Of a stretch of 64,000 bases of DNA, positions 1-7,834 are shown piece after piece (the stretch's first letter is position 1; each line of letters starts with the position of its first letter). The notes below the pieces were generated by a model. It was not told where the DNA came from, ran no database searches, and saw nothing but the letters and a program-made list of their open reading frames with translations. The position numbers and the translations under genes were made by a program. Source of the DNA: Streptomyces albicerus (GTDB taxonomy: Bacteria; Actinomycetota; Actinomycetes; Streptomycetales; Streptomycetaceae); assembly GCF_008905045.1 (NCBI RefSeq), contig NZ_VWMY01000047.1:1-64000 (forward strand), written 5' to 3'.

Positions 1-22
1 GCGCCCCTGAGGGGGCGCCTTT
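1..22 (+). terminator. Rho-independent-type hairpin at window edge
   Basis: A 7-bp perfect stem (GCGCCCC at 1-7 pairing with GGGGCGC at 12-18) is followed by CTTT. It probably ends a gene lying left of the window. The same stem sequence recurs inside the interspersed repeat at 27479-27495. Confidence 0.6.
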
Positions 23-53
23 GTCACCCGGGGTGAACAGGCGGCCTGTCTTT

Positions 54-98
54 AGGGGCGCGGGGAACTGCGCGACCAGCCCACGACAATCCGCACCC
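54..98 (+). repeat. Interspersed intergenic repeat, copy 1
   Basis: The stretch begins AGGGGCGCGGGGAACTGCGC, continues CGACCAGCC and ends near a CCGCACCC. Three more copies or variants lie in other intergenic gaps of this window (27444-27495 on the minus strand, 35881-35929, 41859-41927). From memory this is a common Streptomyces intergenic element; its function is unknown. Confidence 0.7.
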
Positions 99-166
99 GC
101 CCGCACACCTCCGCCACCCACTCCATGGCGCGTCCACGTACCGTCCTCGACGACACAATGGTGATC

Positions 167-1090
167 ATGAGTTCGCCCTTGACCTTCCAGCCCGTCCTGC
201 AGCGCATCGCCGACGAGATCGAGAACACCCCCGGACGTGGTCGGCCCGCCGACTACATCCCGGCGCTCGCGGCATGCGACCCGCACCGGTTCGGCATGGC
301 CGTCGCGGAGCTGGACGGCACGGTGTACGGCGTCGGCGACTGGCGGCAGCCGTTCTCGACGCAGTCCATCACCAAGGTCTTCACCCTCGCCCTCGACCTG
401 GCAAACGAGGGCGACGAACTGTGGGAACACGTCGGCCGCGAACCCTCCGGCAACCCATTCAACTCGCTCGTGCAGCTGGAGTACGAGAACGGCATCCCGC
501 GCAACCCGTTCATCAACGCGGGCGCCCTCGTCGTGACCGACCGGCTCCACACCCACACAGGCGACGCGGCGGGCACCCTCGTCGACTTCCTGCGCGCGGA
601 GAGCGGCAACGAGCGGCTCGCCATCAACAAAGACGTCGCCGTCTCCGAGTCCACCCGAGGCGACCGCAACGCCGCGCTGGGCCACTTCATGGCGTCGTAC
701 GGGAACATCGACAACCCGGTCCCGGTCCTCCTCGACCAGTACTTCCACCAGTGCTCCATCGAGGCCTCCTGCGCCGACCTCGCCCTCGCCACCGGCTTCC
801 TCGCCCGCCACGGCATCCGCGCCGACGGCACCCGCCTGCTGACCCAGAGCCAGGCAAAACAGATCAACGCGATCATGCTCACCTGCGGCACGTACGACGC
901 GGCCGGCGACTTCGCCTACCGCGTGGGCCTGCCCGGCAAGAGCGGCGTCGGCGGCGGCATCATCGCCGTCGTCCCCGGCCGCTGCACGCTCTGCGTCTGG
1001 AGCCCCGGCCTGGACGAGCGGGGCAACTCGGTGGCGGGGGTCGCGGCCCTGGACCGCTTCACGACCCTCACGGGCGTCTCCGTGTTCTAG
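167..1090 (+). CDS. glsA: Glutaminase (L-glutamine amidohydrolase)
   Basis: This enzyme hydrolyses glutamine to glutamate and ammonia in the cytoplasm. The 307-residue product matches the usual glutaminase A length of about 305-310. It has the serine beta-lactamase-like fold with the SxxK motif STQSITK (Ser67, Lys70), followed by conserved NPFNSLVQLE and NPFINAGALV segments and a C-terminal GLPGKSGVGGGI stretch. The start at 167 was chosen by family length. Upstream in-frame ATGs at 158 and 125 are possible, and none has a clear ribosome binding site. It is monocistronic, with an interspersed repeat directly upstream. Confidence 0.93.
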   Translation: MSSPLTFQPVLQRIADEIENTPGRGRPADYIPALAACDPHRFGMAVAELDGTVYGVGDWRQPFSTQSITKVFTLALDLANEGDELWEHVGREPSGNPFNSLVQLEYENGIPRNPFINAGALVVTDRLHTHTGDAAGTLVDFLRAESGNERLAINKDVAVSESTRGDRNAALGHFMASYGNIDNPVPVLLDQYFHQCSIEASCADLALATGFLARHGIRADGTRLLTQSQAKQINAIMLTCGTYDAAGDFAYRVGLPGKSGVGGGIIAVVPGRCTLCVWSPGLDERGNSVAGVAALDRFTTLTGVSVF

Positions 1091-1224
1091 GGGCGGTTCC
1101 AGGGGCGCCTCGACCGGACCCCGAAGTGACGGATGCCGTCCGGTAAGACGGCAGACATACTGCGGCTGCCGCGGAGAGAGAGGCGCGTCGCTTTCCGGCC
1201 ACCCCGCGTTGACACGCTGACCGA

Positions 1225-2631
1225 GTGTTGGCCAAGGGTTTCTCCGTCGATCTGCGTCGCTGTCAGCTGCTCGGGCTCGCGGGCTCGGTCGTCCTCGCGC
1301 TGGGAGGTGAGACGGCCGGAGCCCTGCCCGTACGGGAGTTGCCGGCCCTCGCGTCCGGACGGGCGGCGCTCGGGCTGGTCGGCGTGTACTTCGGAGTGGT
1401 GCTGCTCATCGCCGCCTGGGCCCTGCTGGGGCGGGTGATCCGAGGGCCCGAGCCGCCGAGTCCGCGAGCACTGCTGGTCGTACTCGCCGTGTGGGCCGCG
1501 CCGTTGCTGCTCGCGCCGCCCCTGTTCAGCCGGGACGTCTACAGCTATCTGGCGCAGGGCGCGATGGTCGACGCGCACATCGACGTCTACACGCACGGGC
1601 CGGCGATCCTCGGCGGTCCGCTCGCGGACGAGGTGGCGCCGGTGTGGCGGCGGACCGCGACACCGTACGGTCCTGTCTTCCTAGCCGTCGCCTCCGCGCT
1701 GTCCGGTCTGACGCGGGGCGAGGTGCCCGCCGGGCTGTTCGGGATGCGGGTCGTCGCGCTGCTCGGCGTGGCACTGATGGCGGCCGCGCTGCCGAGGCTG
1801 GCCCGGCACAGCGGCGCCGACCCGGCCGCCGCGCTGTGGCTCGGCGCGCTCAATCCGCTCGTGCTGCTGCACCTCGTCGCCGGAGCGCACAACGACGCCA
1901 TCATGCTCGGTCTGCTGGGCGCGGGGCTGGTGGCCGCGCTCGGCCGATGGCCCGTGCTGGGTGCTGTCCTCGTGACGTTCGCCGCCCTCGTGAAGGCCCC
2001 TGCCGTACTCGGCCTCGCGGCCGTCGTGGCCCTTCAAGTACGAGCGGGGCGGGGGGTGTTGAAGGCCACCGTGACGACCACGGCCGCCGCCCTCGCCACC
2101 ACCGTCGCGGCAACGGCCGCCGCCGGTACGGGATATGGGTGGATCGGCGCGCTGAAGACGCCCGTGTCCCCGCACAACTGGTCACTGACGAGCGTCCTGG
2201 GCCGGGCCACGGGCGACTTGCTGCGGGGCCTGGGCAGCGATCTCGCGCCCTTCGCCCTGCCCGCCTGGCACGCCCTCGGCCTCGCGGCCACGGCCGTCGC
2301 CATACTCGCCATATGGCTGCGCCGCCCGCGCCTCAGCCCCGTCTACGCGCTGGGCCTCAGCCTGGCCGCGGTGGCCGTCCTCGGCCCGGCCATCCGCCCC
2401 TGGTACGCGCTGTGGGGACTGTTCCTCATCGCCGCGGCCGCGCCCAGCACCTCCGTACGCCACCGGGTCGCCGCCGTGACCGGGATACTCGCCCTCGGCG
2501 TACTGCCCAGCGGCGGCCCGCCCGACGCCGAGCAGCTTGCCCTGGCGGTGTCCGGCGGAATGCTCGCGCTGGTCGTGCTCTGGCAGGCCCACCAGACGAC
2601 GACCGCGCCTGCGCTGGAGAGGACGGCATGA
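1225..2631 (+). CDS. mptB: MptB-like polyprenol-phosphomannose alpha-1,6-mannosyltransferase
   Basis: This is a 468-residue polytopic membrane protein with about 12 hydrophobic segments. It resembles the actinobacterial MptA/MptB GT-C family, which moves mannose from polyprenyl-phosphate-mannose onto lipomannan-type acceptors. The family-typical first extracytoplasmic loop is present (SRDVYSYLAQGAMV followed by DVYTHGP, about residues 93-120) and contains the likely catalytic Asp. Later segments include GAHNDAIMLGLL. The GTG start gives a sensible N-terminus. The stop overlaps the next start as ATGA, so the two glycosyltransferases are translationally coupled and probably act on the same envelope glycan. 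The exact acceptor in this organism is not known. Confidence 0.85.
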   Translation: MLAKGFSVDLRRCQLLGLAGSVVLALGGETAGALPVRELPALASGRAALGLVGVYFGVVLLIAAWALLGRVIRGPEPPSPRALLVVLAVWAAPLLLAPPLFSRDVYSYLAQGAMVDAHIDVYTHGPAILGGPLADEVAPVWRRTATPYGPVFLAVASALSGLTRGEVPAGLFGMRVVALLGVALMAAALPRLARHSGADPAAALWLGALNPLVLLHLVAGAHNDAIMLGLLGAGLVAALGRWPVLGAVLVTFAALVKAPAVLGLAAVVALQVRAGRGVLKATVTTTAAALATTVAATAAAGTGYGWIGALKTPVSPHNWSLTSVLGRATGDLLRGLGSDLAPFALPAWHALGLAATAVAILAIWLRRPRLSPVYALGLSLAAVAVLGPAIRPWYALWGLFLIAAAAPSTSVRHRVAAVTGILALGVLPSGGPPDAEQLALAVSGGMLALVVLWQAHQTTTAPALERTA

Positions 2632-4028
2632 GGCTGCCGCGCACCGACCGCGGGCGGCTGCTGTTCGTGCTCGCCCTCGCCCTCGCCGTGACCGTCTTCA
2701 CCGCGACCGTGCCGCTGCTGCGGGACTTCTTCGACCTGCGCGTCTACCACGGCGCCGTCGACTCCTGGATCCACCACGGCGGCAGCGTCTACGACTACCG
2801 GGTGCCGGGGACGACGTACGGCTTCACGTATCCGCCGTTCGCGGCCGTCAGCATGCTGCCGATGGCGCTGCTCGGGCTGCACGCCGCGATCACCGTGACC
2901 CTGCTGCTCAACCTGGCGGCGACGGCGTTCGTCCTGCACGTGGTGGCCGGGCGCAGGCTGCGCGAGTGCGGCTGGTTCGGCATCGCGGTGACCGTCTGCA
3001 TGCTCGCCCTCTTCGAACCGGTCCGCGACACCTTCAGTTTCGGCCAGGTCAATCTCCTGCTGCTGGCTCTCGTGCTCGGCGACGCCTGGCTGCTGTCGAC
3101 CGGCCGTGAGCGCTGGGCGGGTGTCGGGATCGGCCTGGCCGCCGCGATCAAACTCACCCCCGCGATCTTCATCGTCCTGCTGCTGCTCGCCAGACGCCCG
3201 CGCGCCGCCGGAACCGCGACGGCCGTCGCCGCGGCCGGCACCGCCCTCGCGGCCTGGGCCGCGCCGGACGCCTCCCGCTTCTACTGGACCGAGGCCGTCT
3301 GGGACACGACCCGTATCGGCCGCCTCGACTACGTCTCCAATCAGTCGCTGCAAGGGGTACTGGCCCGGCTCGCCGACCCCGCCGAACCGAGCCGCGCCGC
3401 CTGGGCGTTGGCGGCGCTGGTCGTCCTCGGTGTGTGGGCGTGGCGCGTGCGCCGGGCTCTCGCCACGGACGACGTCCTCGGCGCCTTCGCCCTCACCGGG
3501 CTCGCCGCCTGTCTGATCAGCCCGATCACCTGGGTGCACCATCTCGTCTGGCTGCTGCCGTCGTTCGCGATCCTGGTCGAGGCGGGGCTCCGGCGCAGGC
3601 GGCTGCTGTGGCTCGCGGGAGTCCTGTACGTACTGCTGTGCAGCAGTGTGGTGTGGCTGTGGTTCGACGACGCGTCGGGCATCGACGGCTTCGTCGGCGG
3701 CAGCGCGTATGTGTGGATCACCCTCGGCCTGCTGCTCGGGCTGCCCGTCGGTCAGCCGCGCGCGAACCGCCCGCCGTGGAGACGGAGCGCCAGTGACACG
3801 ACGCCCGCGCCCAGGCCGGCGGCGCCGGCGAGCGTGCCCGCCTCCGCCAGCCAGTCGCCGGAGCCGTCGCCGTCCGTCGCGGCCGCGGGCAGCGCCACCG
3901 GGCCCGCCTGCTCCACAGGGCGCGGCGGCAGGAGCGATCCCACCGGTTCGACACGCCCGGCGGCCTCGAAACCCCAGTCGAGCAGCGAGCGCGCCTCCTC
4001 GTACACGGCGAAGCCGCCTCCCTCCTGA
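2628..4028 (+). CDS. GT87-family (DUF2029) membrane glycosyltransferase
   Basis: This 466-residue polytopic protein starts inside the stop codon of the MptB-like gene (ATGA). After the first membrane helix it carries the GT-C catalytic-loop motif FFDLRVYHGAV (Asp36). About ten further hydrophobic segments follow, including ISPITWVHHLVWLLPSF, which is typical of GT87/PimE-like enzymes using polyprenyl-phosphate-mannose. The membrane part ends near base 3740. The last ~95 residues are Pro/Ala/Ser-rich, look non-conserved and overlap the 3' end of the convergent carboxypeptidase gene by 277 bp. Either the overlap is real or a stop codon near 3750 has been lost. Confidence 0.82.
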   Translation: MRLPRTDRGRLLFVLALALAVTVFTATVPLLRDFFDLRVYHGAVDSWIHHGGSVYDYRVPGTTYGFTYPPFAAVSMLPMALLGLHAAITVTLLLNLAATAFVLHVVAGRRLRECGWFGIAVTVCMLALFEPVRDTFSFGQVNLLLLALVLGDAWLLSTGRERWAGVGIGLAAAIKLTPAIFIVLLLLARRPRAAGTATAVAAAGTALAAWAAPDASRFYWTEAVWDTTRIGRLDYVSNQSLQGVLARLADPAEPSRAAWALAALVVLGVWAWRVRRALATDDVLGAFALTGLAACLISPITWVHHLVWLLPSFAILVEAGLRRRRLLWLAGVLYVLLCSSVVWLWFDDASGIDGFVGGSAYVWITLGLLLGLPVGQPRANRPPWRRSASDTTPAPRPAAPASVPASASQSPEPSPSVAAAGSATGPACSTGRGGRSDPTGSTRPAASKPQSSSERASSYTAKPPPS

Positions 4029-4960
4029 GGGTTCATCACGGTGACGACGAGGGTGCGCCCGCCCCGGTGCGCGGCGGCGACGAGGGTGTGGCCTGCCCGA
4101 GAGGTGTAACCGTTCTTGATGCCGACGAGCCCCCGATAGGACTCGACCCCGTCGGCCCCGGTCAGCAGCCGGTTGGTGTTGTGGATGTCGTACGACCATC
4201 TGTCGGCCGGGAACCTCGCGTGGACGGTGGCGGCGTACCGCGCGAAGTCCTCGTTGCGCAGCCCGGCCCGCCCGAAGACCGCCAGGTCGTACGCGGACGA
4301 CACCTGGCCGGGCGTGTCGTAGCCGTCGGGTGAGACGACCCGCGTGTCGCGGGCGCCCAGGGTCTGGGCCTTGGCCTGCATCTGGGCGGCCGTGTTGCGC
4401 CAGCCGCCGTTCATCGCGGCCAGCACGCGCACGGCGTCGTTGCCGGAGTTCAGGAAGACACCCCGCCACAGGTCCGACGCGCGGTAGGTACGCCCGGCGG
4501 CGACGCCGACGAGGCTGCTGCCGGGGCCGACGCCCGCCAGTTCCTCCTCAGTGACCGTGTGCCGGACCGCCGCGGGCAGGACCGGCAGCACGGTCACCGC
4601 GAAGAGGGTCTTCAGTGTGCTGGCGGGCGGCAGCTTGAGGTGCGCGTTGCGTGCCGCCAGCACCTCGCCGGTACCGGCGTCGGCGACCAGCCATGACCGG
4701 GCGGAGACGTCCCGCGGCACCTTGGGCGCCCCGGCCCGCGGTCGTACCTGCGTCCCGGGCCGATACAGCGTCGAGGGCCGCGGGGCCGCCGGGTCCGGCT
4801 TGGGCCCGGCGTGCGCGGTGCCTGCGTCGGCGCGGGAACGGACGTCGCTCGCGTCCGCTCCGCCGAGGGCCGTCGCCGGCCCCGGCGCAAGGGCCAGCGC
4901 TCCGACGACACAGACGGCTGAGCAGGAGACGGCCACGCGGGAAGAGAATCCGATAGTCAT
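3752..4960 (-). CDS. Secreted D-alanyl-D-alanine carboxypeptidase (DacA/PBP5-like)
   Basis: This 402-residue serine peptidase trims the terminal D-Ala of peptidoglycan stem peptides outside the membrane. It has an N-terminal signal peptide (hydrophobic core about residues 8-30), a Pro-rich linker to about 85, and the penicillin-binding motifs STLK (Ser114, Lys117), SGN (172-174) and KNG (282-284, a variant of KTG). A hydrophobic stretch near the C-terminus (about 375-393) ends in basic residues and may anchor it. The start MTIGFSSRV was preferred over an in-frame ATG at 5026 because it gives a clean signal peptide. The 3' end overlaps the convergent glycosyltransferase by 277 bp. Confidence 0.88.
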   Translation of the reverse strand: MTIGFSSRVAVSCSAVCVVGALALAPGPATALGGADASDVRSRADAGTAHAGPKPDPAAPRPSTLYRPGTQVRPRAGAPKVPRDVSARSWLVADAGTGEVLAARNAHLKLPPASTLKTLFAVTVLPVLPAAVRHTVTEEELAGVGPGSSLVGVAAGRTYRASDLWRGVFLNSGNDAVRVLAAMNGGWRNTAAQMQAKAQTLGARDTRVVSPDGYDTPGQVSSAYDLAVFGRAGLRNEDFARYAATVHARFPADRWSYDIHNTNRLLTGADGVESYRGLVGIKNGYTSRAGHTLVAAAHRGGRTLVVTVMNPQEGGGFAVYEEARSLLDWGFEAAGRVEPVGSLLPPRPVEQAGPVALPAAATDGDGSGDWLAEAGTLAGAAGLGAGVVSLALRLHGGRFARG

Positions 4961-5106
4961 ACCGCAAACGTAGGAACGCGCAGGTCGCGAGCGGGGGTGC
5001 CCGGGCCGGGAGGAGGCATCGAACACCCGGATGCCGCAGCGGCCTCTTGGCCGGCCCGAGACCCAGGCCCGCTCTCGGCCCGTCCGCGGGCGCGGCGCGC
5101 CAAGGC

Positions 5107-6252
5107 CTACTGCCCGCCGGGCACCGTCGAATGGACCTGGCGCAGGAACGTTGCGTTGTTCGGGGTCTGGCGCAGTTTGTCCAGCAGGGTTTCCAGGCCG
5201 GCCTGGGCGTCGCCGCGGGAGTGCAGGGCGCGGCGCAGGCCTCGTACGGCCGTCAACTCGCTTGCAGGGATGAGGAGTTCCTCGCGACGGGTGCCGGACG
5301 GGGTGATGTCGACGGCCGGGTAGGTACGCCGGGACGCGAGCGTGCGGTCAAGGCGGAGCTCCATGTTGCCGGTGCTCTTGAGTTCCTCGAAGTAGTAGTC
5401 GTCGGCGCGGGAGCCGGTCTCCACCAGGGCCGTGGCGAGGATGGTGAGCGAACCGCCTTCCTCGGCGAGTCGCGCGGCGCCGAAGAACCGCTTGGGCCCC
5501 TGGAGCGCGGCGGCGTCGACGCCGCCGCTGAGGGTGCGGCCACCGGCGGCGGCCACGTTGTTGTGGGCCCGGCACAGCCGGGTGAGCGAGTCGAGGAGGA
5601 TCACGACGTCCTGGCCCGCTTCGACGCGCCGCTTGGCGCGCTCCACGGCAAGCTCGGCAAGCGCGATGTGCTGCTTCGGAGCCTGATCGAAGGTGGACGC
5701 GAGCACCTCTCCGCGTACGGAACGGCGCATGTCGGTCACCTCCTCGGGCCGTTCGTCGAGGAGCACCACCATCAGATGGCACTCGGGGTGGTTGCCGGCG
5801 ATGGCGGCGGCCAGCTGCTGGAGCAGTACCGTCTTGCCGGTCTTGGGCGGGGCGACGATCAGGCCGCGCTGGCCCTTGCCGATCGGCGCGACGAGATCGA
5901 TGACGCGGGTGGTCAGACCGCCCGCCGGGTGTTCGAGCCGCAGCCGCTCACGCGGGTGCAGCGGGGTCAGGTCACGGAAGTGCGGGCGGCCGCGCAGCTC
6001 TTGGGCCGGGCGGCCGTTGATCCGCTCGACCTCGGTGAGGGCGCGCTGCCGGCCGCGTACGCCTTCGACGAGATCGCCCTTGCGCAGGCCGTACCGGCGG
6101 ATGAGCGCGGGGGAGACCTGAAGGTCGGCGGGTCCGGGAAGCAGGCTCGCGGCGCGCAGGTGGCCCTGCCCGTTCGAGGCGATGTCGAGTACACCGGTCG
6201 CGGCCTGCTCCTGTGTGAGGGGGCCGGCCGGGCGTTCGAGTGTGGTGGTCAT
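5107..6252 (-). CDS. rho: Transcription termination factor Rho, short paralogue
   Basis: Rho is a hexameric RNA-dependent ATPase that ends transcription. At 381 residues this form begins at the RNA-binding cold-shock fold (VLDIASNGQGHLR, residues 21-33). It lacks both the usual N-terminal helical bundle and the long basic insertion of the main actinobacterial Rho. The motor domain is complete: P-loop APPKTGKT (134-141, Thr where E. coli has Ala), LLDERPEEVTDM, Walker B VVILLDS (216-222) and GRTLSGGVDAAALQGPKRFF. A GAAAGGA ribosome binding site precedes the ATG. It is monocistronic. Streptomycetes normally also carry a longer Rho elsewhere, so this is probably a second copy. Confidence 0.9.
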   Translation of the reverse strand: MTTTLERPAGPLTQEQAATGVLDIASNGQGHLRAASLLPGPADLQVSPALIRRYGLRKGDLVEGVRGRQRALTEVERINGRPAQELRGRPHFRDLTPLHPRERLRLEHPAGGLTTRVIDLVAPIGKGQRGLIVAPPKTGKTVLLQQLAAAIAGNHPECHLMVVLLDERPEEVTDMRRSVRGEVLASTFDQAPKQHIALAELAVERAKRRVEAGQDVVILLDSLTRLCRAHNNVAAAGGRTLSGGVDAAALQGPKRFFGAARLAEEGGSLTILATALVETGSRADDYYFEELKSTGNMELRLDRTLASRRTYPAVDITPSGTRREELLIPASELTAVRGLRRALHSRGDAQAGLETLLDKLRQTPNNATFLRQVHSTVPGGQ

Positions 6253-6637
6253 GGTGGGTGTGTCCTTTCGCGGACGGGTTCATGGGGTCATGGGGGATGA
6301 GGGAGAGGCCGAAGAAGGGGCGGCATGGTCGTCACGCCCCGGCACGGCGGAGACATCACCTCTCGCGCGCTGCGTACGGCGGACGGGAACGCCCGGGGCC
6401 GCACGAGTCGTACGTGTCGTACGAGGAGAGGTGGTGCGGAGAAGCTGCTACGCCGGTCAGAACAGAGAGATGACCGGGTGGATCAGCTGGATGAGAGGGA
6501 TTCGGCACCGGCGCCCAGGAAGAGGGCGTACACAAGTGCTGATGGAACTGTAGCACTCCTCCCTCCGGCGGGGGCCCTGTTCCCTTCCGCGATGGCCGAA
6601 TCCCGTGGCGTTGACATGAAAGAGGCCGCACGTCACG
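6253..6637. other. Gene-free 385-bp gap upstream of rho and the monooxygenase
   Basis: This divergent spacer must hold the promoters of rho (minus) and the monooxygenase operon (plus). The only structure seen is a short inverted repeat, AGTGCT at 6535-6540 with AGCACT at 6552-6557. No convincing small gene or operator was recognised. Confidence 0.5.
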
Positions 6638-7834
6638 GTGGTCGGCATGGTCGATGCCGGGATCGTCGAACGCGTAAGGGAACTACGGCCCCTGATCAGG
6701 CAGAACGCGTTGCGCGCCGAGCGTGGACGGCGCGTGCCGGACGAGGTCGTCGCCGCGCTGACCGGCACCGGCATCCACCGGATGAACGTCCCGCGGCGCT
6801 ACGGCGGTTACCAGACTCCGCTGCGCACCCAGGTCGACGCCTTCGCCGAGATCGCCGCCGAGTGCGGTTCGACGGCGTGGATGACGCTGAGTCAGGCGGG
6901 AGTCTCGTACATCGCGGCGCTCTTCCCCGACGAGGCGCAGGACGACTTCTTCACCGGCCCGGGCGGCCCGGACGCCAGGATCGGCGGCACGCTGGTCCCC
7001 GGCGCCACGGCGGTGCCGTACGACGGCGGCTATCGGGTGAACGGCGCCTCGGCCTTCGCGACCGGCTGCCACCACGCGGACTGGCATCTGCTGACGGCCG
7101 CGGTCACTCCCGCGGACGGGCGGCCCGCGAACGGTCCGCCGGAGATGCTGTGGGCCGCGGTGCCGATGTCCGAGCTGGAGATCCTGGACGACTGGCATGT
7201 CACGGGTCTCGCCGGTACTGGCAGCAACACCGTCGTGGCCCGGGACATTCCCGTCCCGGCGCACCGCGTGCTGCCGGTCGGGCCGATGCTCGCCGGCCGG
7301 TTCCCGTCGAAGGCCAACGCGGACGACCCGTTCTACCGCATGCCGGTGCTGCTGCTGTTCTGCGCCTGGGCGGCACCGGTGGCGCTGGGCCTGGCGCGGG
7401 CGGCGATGGCGGAGTTCGGCGAGCGCATCCACCGGCGTGGCATCACGTACACCTTCTACGAGCGGCAGAACGAGGCCACCGTCACCCATTTACAGGCGGC
7501 CGAGGCCGAGATGAGGATCTCCAGCGCCGAGCTGGTGGCCGCCCGGCTGACCTCCGAGATCGAGACGAAGGCCCGCGACGGCGCCCCCTACACCCCGCGG
7601 GAGCGGGCCAGGATCCGCGCCGAGAGCGGCTATCTGACCCGCCTGTGCAAGGAGGCCGTCGATCTGCTCGCCTCCGCCGCCGGGGCCTCCTCCCTCCAGC
7701 AGGAGGTGCCCATGCAGCGCATCGCCCGCGACATCCACGCCCTGTGCCTGCACTCCTTCGTCAACCCGGCCACCAACCTGGAGATCTACGGCCGCGTGCT
7801 GTCGGGAGTCGACCCGGGTACCCCGTTCCTGTGA
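6638..7834 (+). CDS. Acyl-CoA-dehydrogenase-fold flavin monooxygenase (HsaA/DszC-like)
   Basis: This 398-residue flavoprotein has the acyl-CoA dehydrogenase fold: an N-terminal helical part (VPRRYGGYQTPLRT), a middle beta domain containing GYRVNGASAFATGC (about 130-143) and TGLAGTGSNTVV (189-200), and a C-terminal four-helix domain. It lacks the acyl-CoA dehydrogenase catalytic Glu context. It best fits group D flavin-dependent monooxygenases that hydroxylate aromatic substrates with reduced flavin from a partner reductase; no reductase gene is adjacent. The stop overlaps the GTG of the P450 (GTGA), so the two oxygenases are coupled and may modify one substrate. ATG at 6647 is an alternative start. 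Confidence 0.8.
   Translation: MVGMVDAGIVERVRELRPLIRQNALRAERGRRVPDEVVAALTGTGIHRMNVPRRYGGYQTPLRTQVDAFAEIAAECGSTAWMTLSQAGVSYIAALFPDEAQDDFFTGPGGPDARIGGTLVPGATAVPYDGGYRVNGASAFATGCHHADWHLLTAAVTPADGRPANGPPEMLWAAVPMSELEILDDWHVTGLAGTGSNTVVARDIPVPAHRVLPVGPMLAGRFPSKANADDPFYRMPVLLLFCAWAAPVALGLARAAMAEFGERIHRRGITYTFYERQNEATVTHLQAAEAEMRISSAELVAARLTSEIETKARDGAPYTPRERARIRAESGYLTRLCKEAVDLLASAAGASSLQQEVPMQRIARDIHALCLHSFVNPATNLEIYGRVLSGVDPGTPFL

Noticed and set aside
2343..4469. A 708-codon minus-strand frame antisense to the two glycosyltransferases
   Set aside because: Its composition (Arg/Gly/Pro-rich, no domain) is typical of shadow frames in GC-rich DNA.
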